A stretch of 49,268 nucleotides of DNA. Origin: Flavobacteriales bacterium (GTDB lineage Bacteria; Bacteroidota; Bacteroidia; Flavobacteriales_D; Crocinitomicaceae). Below, one piece after another: positions 44,753 to 49,268 of this stretch (within the stretch, counting starts at the first letter, position 1; every line of letters begins with the position of its first letter). A program made the translations under genes and the position numbers. The notes beneath the pieces were generated by a model. The model had not been told where the DNA came from. It made no database searches and saw only the letters and a list, made by a program, of their open reading frames with translations. The stretch lies in contig CANNKP010000003.1 of assembly GCA_947505255.1 (NCBI GenBank), positions 1 to 49,268 on the forward strand, given 5' to 3'.

Positions 44753-46051
44753 ATGGGCTGTTCAAATTGCAGTAGTGAAGGAGGTACTCCTCGCGGATGT
44801 AAAAATAATGGCACTTGTAGTTCTGGAGGATGCAATAAACTTGAGGTGTATGATTGGTTGGCAAATATTGCTTTACCAAGTGGTCAAACAGCCTATGATA
44901 TAGTTGAAGTTCGATTTAAAAACAGTCGAAAAAGTTTCTTTAGAAACGCAAAAGGTTTTAGTCTTCAAGTTGGCGATGTTGTCGCTGTAGAGGCTAGTCC
45001 TGGATATGACATTGGTGTTGTATCAGTTGTTGGAGAACTTGCCAGAATTCAAGTGAAAAAGAAAGCTTCAGGGTTTAAACCGATGGAAGCGAAGAAAATT
45101 TTGAGAATTGCTACTCAAGATGACATTGATAAATGGGTTAAAGCGCGATCTCTTGAAAAAGAGGTGATGTATGTTTCGCGCACATTGGCTGTCAATTTAA
45201 ATTTGGAAATGAAAATTTCTGATGTTGAATATCAAGGAGATTTGTCAAAAGCAACATTTTATTATACTGCAGAAACACGCGTTGATTTCCGCCAGTTGAT
45301 AAAAGATATGTCAGAAAAATTTAAAGGAAGAGTTGAAATGCGCCAAATTGGTTCGCGTCAAGAAGCTTCTAGACTCGGAGGAATTGGATCTTGTGGAAGA
45401 GAATTATGCTGTTCTACTTGGCTAACTGATTTTAGATCTGTTTCTACTTCTGCTGCACGTTATCAACAATTGTCATTGAATCCTCAAAAATTAGCAGGTC
45501 AATGTGGTAAATTGAAGTGCTGTTTAAATTATGAATTAGACATGTATTTGGATGCTTTTAAAGCCTTTCCTAAATCAGATATCAAACTTCAAACTGAAAA
45601 AGCGAATGCCTACCATGTTAAAACGGATGTTTTTAAACGTCAAATGTTTTATGGTTATGAAGGTGGAGTTGGTGGTTTAATTCCTTTAACTCCGGAGCGT
45701 GTTAAGGAAATAATTAAACTGAATTCTGAAGGAAAAAAACCGAAAGAATTGAATGAATATGTCATGGAAGTGGTGATAAAAGAACCAGACTATGATAATG
45801 TTGTAGGTCAAGATAGCTTGAATCGTTTTGAACATGCTTTTAAAACCAAGAAAAAGAAGAAAAAACCAGGAAACAGACCAAACGAAAATCAACCAAGGGT
45901 TAATCCGCAAAATCAAACCAATACACAAGGCCAAATCCCTAAGGTTGATGGCGAAAAACCAGTGAATCCAGCAAATAAAAGAAGAAATAAACGCCCAAAC
46001 AATAGACCAAAAGGTAATCCAGATGCAGGGAATAATGAAAGTAAGGAGTAA
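44753..46051 (+). CDS. ricT: PSP1-domain protein RicT (YaaT family)
   Basis: The 432-residue protein carries the PSP1 domain and the cysteine clusters of the RicT/YaaT family: an N-terminal Cys-rich segment, then GSCGRELCCSTWL and GQCGKLKCCLNYE in the PSP1 region. In Bacillus subtilis, RicT with RicA and RicF forms an iron-sulfur-containing complex that affects RNase Y-dependent mRNA processing. No RicA or RicF is seen here. The C-terminal 80 residues are a basic, Asn/Pro-rich low-complexity tail (KKKKKKPGNRPNENQPR, KRRNKRPNNRPKGNP), plausibly RNA-binding. gldH starts inside its last codons. Confidence 0.9.
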   Translation: MGCSNCSSEGGTPRGCKNNGTCSSGGCNKLEVYDWLANIALPSGQTAYDIVEVRFKNSRKSFFRNAKGFSLQVGDVVAVEASPGYDIGVVSVVGELARIQVKKKASGFKPMEAKKILRIATQDDIDKWVKARSLEKEVMYVSRTLAVNLNLEMKISDVEYQGDLSKATFYYTAETRVDFRQLIKDMSEKFKGRVEMRQIGSRQEASRLGGIGSCGRELCCSTWLTDFRSVSTSAARYQQLSLNPQKLAGQCGKLKCCLNYELDMYLDAFKAFPKSDIKLQTEKANAYHVKTDVFKRQMFYGYEGGVGGLIPLTPERVKEIIKLNSEGKKPKELNEYVMEVVIKEPDYDNVVGQDSLNRFEHAFKTKKKKKKPGNRPNENQPRVNPQNQTNTQGQIPKVDGEKPVNPANKRRNKRPNNRPKGNPDAGNNESKE

Positions 46052-46505
46052 GGTAGGCGTCTTTTTTTGTTTAGCATTTTTAATTTCTTGTGAAAGTGCT
46101 CCAACATTCGAGAAGTCATATGTGTTTGAAAATAAAGAATGGAAACAAAACGTTAAGCCATCCTTTACTGTCGATATTAAAGATGCAACCAAAGAATACG
46201 ACTTTGTGCTTACTTTAAGAACAACTACAGAATATAAATTCAGTAATTTATGGATTTATATGAACACACAAACACCAAATAAGGAAAGCGCAAGAGAATC
46301 ATTTGAAATAAAAATAACGAATCCAGATGGTTCTTGGATAGGAAAGAAAACCGGGACAATTGTTGAAAATTCATTGAATTTTAAAAGAAGAAAACTTCCG
46401 TTAAAAGGGAAATATACTTTTATCTTGGAGCAAGGAATTACAGATTCTAAAATTGATCAAGTATTAGATATTGGATTGGTCGTTACCGAAGCGAAAAAAC
46501 CTTAA
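46035..46505 (+). CDS. gldH: Gliding motility lipoprotein GldH
   Basis: GldH is one of the lipoproteins needed for gliding and linked to T9SS function in Flavobacteriia. The signal peptide ends in the lipobox FLISC; the mature protein starts CESAPTFEKSYVFENKEW. FVLTLRTTTEYKFSNLWIYM and the GKYTFILEQGI strand fit the family. The track starts at 46023. The ATG at 46035 (MKVRSKVGVFFCLAFLISC) gives a better signal peptide and a 17-nt overlap with ricT. Its stop shares TTAA with the convergent DUF2490 gene. The remaining gld genes are not in this window. Confidence 0.88.
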   Translation: MKVRSKVGVFFCLAFLISCESAPTFEKSYVFENKEWKQNVKPSFTVDIKDATKEYDFVLTLRTTTEYKFSNLWIYMNTQTPNKESARESFEIKITNPDGSWIGKKTGTIVENSLNFKRRKLPLKGKYTFILEQGITDSKIDQVLDIGLVVTEAKKP

Positions 46506-47191
46506 TTTTTCTTCTTCTTCTTCTTGAATCCCAAATTATAAGCATAGTTGATAGATAAAATATGCTTTCTAGAAGGGTCTGGTTGGTTTATTTGTTGGTC
46601 GAACATATATCCTACAGAAATCTCGTGTGGGCTATCAAATTCAAAGTCAACACCAATAAATGTCCTGTATTTAGTGAATCGTTGCCCTAAAGGCCCATAA
46701 GTTGGATTGTAAAAGAATTCAATATTAATTAAAGGTGTTATAAAGCTTTTGTTAATATCATAAGATATTTGTGGCTTGAAGCGAATTGCTTGGTCATACT
46801 CTGAGTCATAATTCGATGAAGAGATTAATCGATCAAATGAATACTGATATCTTATTCTAGCCGAAAGAGAAAATCGGTTTAATGTATGCTTAAACTCAGC
46901 ATTAAAATTTAAACGGTTGGTAAAAGAATAATTACCGTATTTGTTTAAAGCAAATATTGCTCTATAATCTACAGATGGGCGAAACCACTTCGTAACTTTA
47001 TATTTGAGTGAAACTTGCGGAAAATAAATTTGATCATTCGAGCCACCAATTCGAGCGGTGAACGATCCTGCCCAATCGATTTTCTTATTTATACTTCCTT
47101 TTAATCCAATAGAAGTCCAACTTTTACCTGAACTTTGTTGGCTAATTGATAAAAAAGGTAAACATATTGAAAACAAAAGTACACGAAACAT
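46502..47191 (-). CDS. DUF2490 outer-membrane barrel-like protein
   Basis: The protein (229 residues from the chosen start) has a signal peptide (MFRVLLFSICLPFLSIS) and alternating strands typical of DUF2490. These include WTSIGLKGSINKKIDWAGSFTARIG, FRPSVDYRAIFALNKYG, FSLSARIRYQYSFDRL and EISVGYMFDQQINQPD. The protein ends in a run of six lysines encoded by a repeated TTC/GAA tract. The track starts at 47227. The ATG at 47191 lies one base after the stop of the upstream lipoprotein gene and gives the signal peptide directly, so it is preferred. Function is unknown; an outer-membrane location is inferred. Confidence 0.82.
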   Translation of the reverse strand: MFRVLLFSICLPFLSISQQSSGKSWTSIGLKGSINKKIDWAGSFTARIGGSNDQIYFPQVSLKYKVTKWFRPSVDYRAIFALNKYGNYSFTNRLNFNAEFKHTLNRFSLSARIRYQYSFDRLISSSNYDSEYDQAIRFKPQISYDINKSFITPLINIEFFYNPTYGPLGQRFTKYRTFIGVDFEFDSPHEISVGYMFDQQINQPDPSRKHILSINYAYNLGFKKKKKKN

Positions 47192-47192
47192 G

Positions 47193-47600
47193 TTACAATT
47201 TTTTTGTGTCAATTGTTCCCAAATCAACCGTTGTTTTCTTTCCTGAAATCGATGTCGTTACTAACACGGCGCTGCTTCCACCAGGATAATTAATAATATC
47301 ATTATTATCTTCGTATACAAAAACAGTATAGTCACCCTCTTCTAAATAGTTAAACTCAAAACTCCCATCATAGCTCGTTTTAATTCGATCATTGTAAAAA
47401 GTATTCCCTTCACCATATATAATGTAAACATCTACTTCTGCGCCAGGATATTCGGCAACCAACGAACCAACAACACTATATTTTTTTACATTTATGACAC
47501 CTTTAATTGTTGAAGAGCCACCTTGACCCTCAATTTTTTTACAAGAATTAAAAAAGAAAAAAGCAACTAAGATTAATGAAAGAGAGATTATTTTATACAT
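47193..47600 (-). CDS. Small lipoprotein with carboxypeptidase-regulatory-like fold
   Basis: The 135-residue product has a lipoprotein signal (MYKIISLSLILVAFFFFNSC, cysteine near residue 20). The mature domain is a beta-sandwich of the CarboxypepD_reg/Cna-B-like type: STIKGVINVKKYSVVGSLVAEYPGAEVDVYII, SYDGSFEFNYLEEGDYTVFVYE. Such domains are common in surface and periplasmic Bacteroidota proteins. The DUF2490 gene follows after one base, so the two products probably act together in the envelope. No clear -7 element was found before the start. Confidence 0.75.
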   Translation of the reverse strand: MYKIISLSLILVAFFFFNSCKKIEGQGGSSTIKGVINVKKYSVVGSLVAEYPGAEVDVYIIYGEGNTFYNDRIKTSYDGSFEFNYLEEGDYTVFVYEDNNDIINYPGGSSAVLVTTSISGKKTTVDLGTIDTKKL

Positions 47601-47754
47601 ACTATTTTAAAATAAAAAATTAACCGAAAAACATAGGAATACAACCATTCAAGTGTTTTATTCGTCACTAAAGTAGGGAATAATTTAATATTATAGTAAT
47701 ATTAGCCTAAATTAGGTCCTAAAAAATGACTTTTGCAAAACTAAATACTAGAAA

Positions 47755-49268
47755 ATGAAATCAATATTTTACGCATTTATCCTTTTAACAATCTCCTTCA
47801 CGGCGAACTCCCAAGTAATTATAAATGAATATTCTTGTTCTAATATGAACGGAATCACTGATGCTTATGGCAACAGAGAGGATTGGGTTGAATTATACAA
47901 CATGGGTGCCGCACCAGTTGATTTAACGGGATACTATCTATCAGACAAATCGACCAATTTGCAAAAATGGATGATTCCCAGTGGATCAATTGCAGCAAAC
48001 GGATACAAAATGGTCTATTGCACAAAAAGAAATACTGTAAATGGGACACAATATCACCCAAACTTCAGTTTAACCCAAACAAGAGGTGATTGGATTATTT
48101 TAGTGAATTCTGCACTGAATGTGTCAGATTCAATAAAAATAGTGCACATGACAAAGGCCGACCATTCTGTTGGAAGGTCTACAAACGCTGCTCCTGATTG
48201 GAAATTGTTTACTACACCAACTCCAAACGCAGCCAATATTGGAGCACAAAACTTTTATACACCAAAACCAGTGATTAGCCTTGCTCCAGGGTTTTATGCA
48301 GGGGCGCAATCAGCAACAATTACTTGCTCTGATCCAACAGCAACGATTCGCTATACTATAAACGGGCAAAATCCAACTGCGACATCTACATTGTATTCCG
48401 GGCCGGTACCTATTAATGCTACGATGGTATTAAGAGCGGCTGCATTTAGCACGAATCAACCATCTTTTATTGAAACCAATTCTTACTTTATAAATGTAAC
48501 ACACACGCTTTCTGTTGTTTCTGTGTGCAGTCAAGGCGTATTTAACCTAGTAGCAAATGGTAATCAAACACCAGTTGTTGGTGCATTTGAATTATTTGAG
48601 GATGATGGGACATTTATTGACGAAGGTCAGGGAGATTTCAATAAACATGGTAATGACTCATGGGCTTATGACCAAAGAGGGTTTGATTATATTACAAGAG
48701 ATGAATTTGGATATGCAGCTGGACTAGAACATCAGATTTTTCCTGATTCACCAAGAGACCAATTTCAACGGGTTATTTTGAAGCCTGCTGCAAGTGATAA
48801 TTACTCTTTTGAAAATGGAGCTCATATCCGTGACGCTTTTATACATACTCTTTCTATAAGAGCAGACATGAATTTAGATGAAAGAACATGGAGACCATGT
48901 GTGGTTTATGTGAATGGCGTTTATTGGGGCGTTTATGAAATCCGTGAAAAAGCGGATGATCACGATTATACCGATTTCTATTTTGATCAAAATAAATATA
49001 ATTTACAATATTTAAAAACGTGGGGAGCAACTTGGGAAGAATATGGTGCGCCGAATGCTCAACCAGCATGGAACTCTTTAAGAAACTTTATTTCTACTAA
49101 CAATATGGGCGTTCCTGCCAATTTTGCAAATGTTGATACATTATTAAGTTGGAGATCTTTATGTGATTATTTTGTGTTTAATTCTTACGTTGTAAATCAA
49201 GACTGGTTAAATTGGAATACGGCTTGGTGGAGAGGAATGAACCCGAATGGGAACCATAGAAGATGGAG
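47755..49268 (+). CDS. Secreted lamin-tail/CotH-type protein, N-terminal part
   Basis: This ORF runs off the window end after 504 codons and is therefore missing from the track. It has a signal peptide (MKSIFYAFILLTISFTANSQ). A lamin-tail domain spans about residues 20-130 (VIINEYSCSNMNGITDAYGN, DWVELYNMGAAPVDLTGYYL). A chitobiase-type CHB_HEX_C segment lies near 180-245 (ATIRYTINGQNPTATSTLYS). A CotH-like region follows from about 260 (DQFQRVILKPAASDN, VYVNGVYWGVYEIREKADD, NQDWLNWNTAWWR). CotH proteins are atypical kinases of secreted proteins in some organisms; the active site is not fully in the window. A T9SS sorting domain is likely at the unseen C-terminus. Confidence 0.82.
   Translation, partial: MKSIFYAFILLTISFTANSQVIINEYSCSNMNGITDAYGNREDWVELYNMGAAPVDLTGYYLSDKSTNLQKWMIPSGSIAANGYKMVYCTKRNTVNGTQYHPNFSLTQTRGDWIILVNSALNVSDSIKIVHMTKADHSVGRSTNAAPDWKLFTTPTPNAANIGAQNFYTPKPVISLAPGFYAGAQSATITCSDPTATIRYTINGQNPTATSTLYSGPVPINATMVLRAAAFSTNQPSFIETNSYFINVTHTLSVVSVCSQGVFNLVANGNQTPVVGAFELFEDDGTFIDEGQGDFNKHGNDSWAYDQRGFDYITRDEFGYAAGLEHQIFPDSPRDQFQRVILKPAASDNYSFENGAHIRDAFIHTLSIRADMNLDERTWRPCVVYVNGVYWGVYEIREKADDHDYTDFYFDQNKYNLQYLKTWGATWEEYGAPNAQPAWNSLRNFISTNNMGVPANFANVDTLLSWRSLCDYFVFNSYVVNQDWLNWNTAWWRGMNPNGNHRRW

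Noticed and set aside
45686-46192. Minus-strand ORF of 168 codons with hydrophobic stretches, opposite ricT/gldH
   Set aside because: It is a shadow of the Lys/Asn-rich RicT tail and the GldH start. Both plus-strand genes have firm family motifs.
46509-46524. Run of TTC repeats (poly-Lys codons) at the end of the DUF2490 gene
   Set aside because: Considered as a phase-variation tract, but it is a trinucleotide repeat at the extreme C-terminus; length changes would not shift the frame, and the gene is intact.
1-49268. CRISPR arrays, insertion sequences, prophage genes, rRNA operons, riboswitches
   Set aside because: No regularly spaced repeats, transposase or integrase motifs, phage structural genes, rRNA sequence or recognisable riboswitch aptamer were seen on either strand.

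Overview
The window is AT-rich DNA from a Bacteroidota chromosome, most likely order Flavobacteriales. A Fluviicola/Crocinitomicaceae-like member is my guess from gene content; I could not test it. Evidence for the phylum: promoter elements of the Bacteroidota type (TAnnTTTG, often with an upstream TTG), several proteins with type IX secretion (T9SS) sorting domains, the gliding lipoprotein GldH, a gliding-motility (CHU_C) C-terminal domain, the long insert-bearing form of IspG, a GH3-family protein, and a HisKA_2 kinase paired with a LytTR regulator. It is ordinary chromosomal sequence: no insertion sequence, prophage or CRISPR array was found.

Layout. 0-0.5 kb: tail of an LD-carboxypeptidase, an abutting 31-residue membrane protein, and a 150-bp element with 24-bp inverted ends that reaches the stop codon of a tiny T9SS-sorted protein. 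1.0-4.8 kb: succinate dehydrogenase sdhCAB, closed by a perfect palindromic terminator. 4.9-9.5 kb: a secreted PA-domain protein, an outer-membrane barrel, and a desaturase / MmcQ-like / Hsp15-like cluster. 9.7-17.8 kb: ispG facing the operon DUF4175 > RsbW-like ATPase > ybeY > mnmG. Three ParB-binding parS sites sit at the two ends of mnmG, one of them encoded in the last codons of ybeY, so this is probably the origin-proximal centromere region. 18.0-20.0 kb: gltX, folB and tRNA-Cys. 20.1-23.4 kb: a four-gene operon (extended SDR, CPBP membrane protein, classical SDR, 7-TM protein) that looks like lipid metabolism. 23.4-24.7 kb: an ECF sigma factor with a putative anti-sigma factor ending in a gliding-type domain.

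24.8-33.2 kb: a TlpA-like thioredoxin protein, rpiB, a 690-bp very AT-rich gap with one perfect DnaA box, a multi-PAS histidine kinase with its LytTR regulator, and RNase R. 33.3-37.8 kb: ferritin, then a 1302-residue receptor joining a periplasmic beta-propeller, a Y_Y_Y domain, one membrane helix, a complete class III adenylate cyclase and a C-terminal HD phosphohydrolase domain. 37.9-43.5 kb: a tandem universal stress protein, a GH3-family enzyme, an EamA transporter, a lipoprotein and a secreted coiled-coil protein. 43.6-49.3 kb: the holB-ricT-gldH cluster, a DUF2490 protein with a partner lipoprotein, and a truncated lamin-tail/CotH-type secreted protein running off the edge.

The most notable items are the parS cluster around mnmG/ybeY, the one-chain propeller-cyclase-HD receptor, the anti-sigma/gliding-domain fusion, and three convergent gene pairs whose stop codons share one TTAA. 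All calls come from reading the sequence and the supplied ORF track; no database search was possible.
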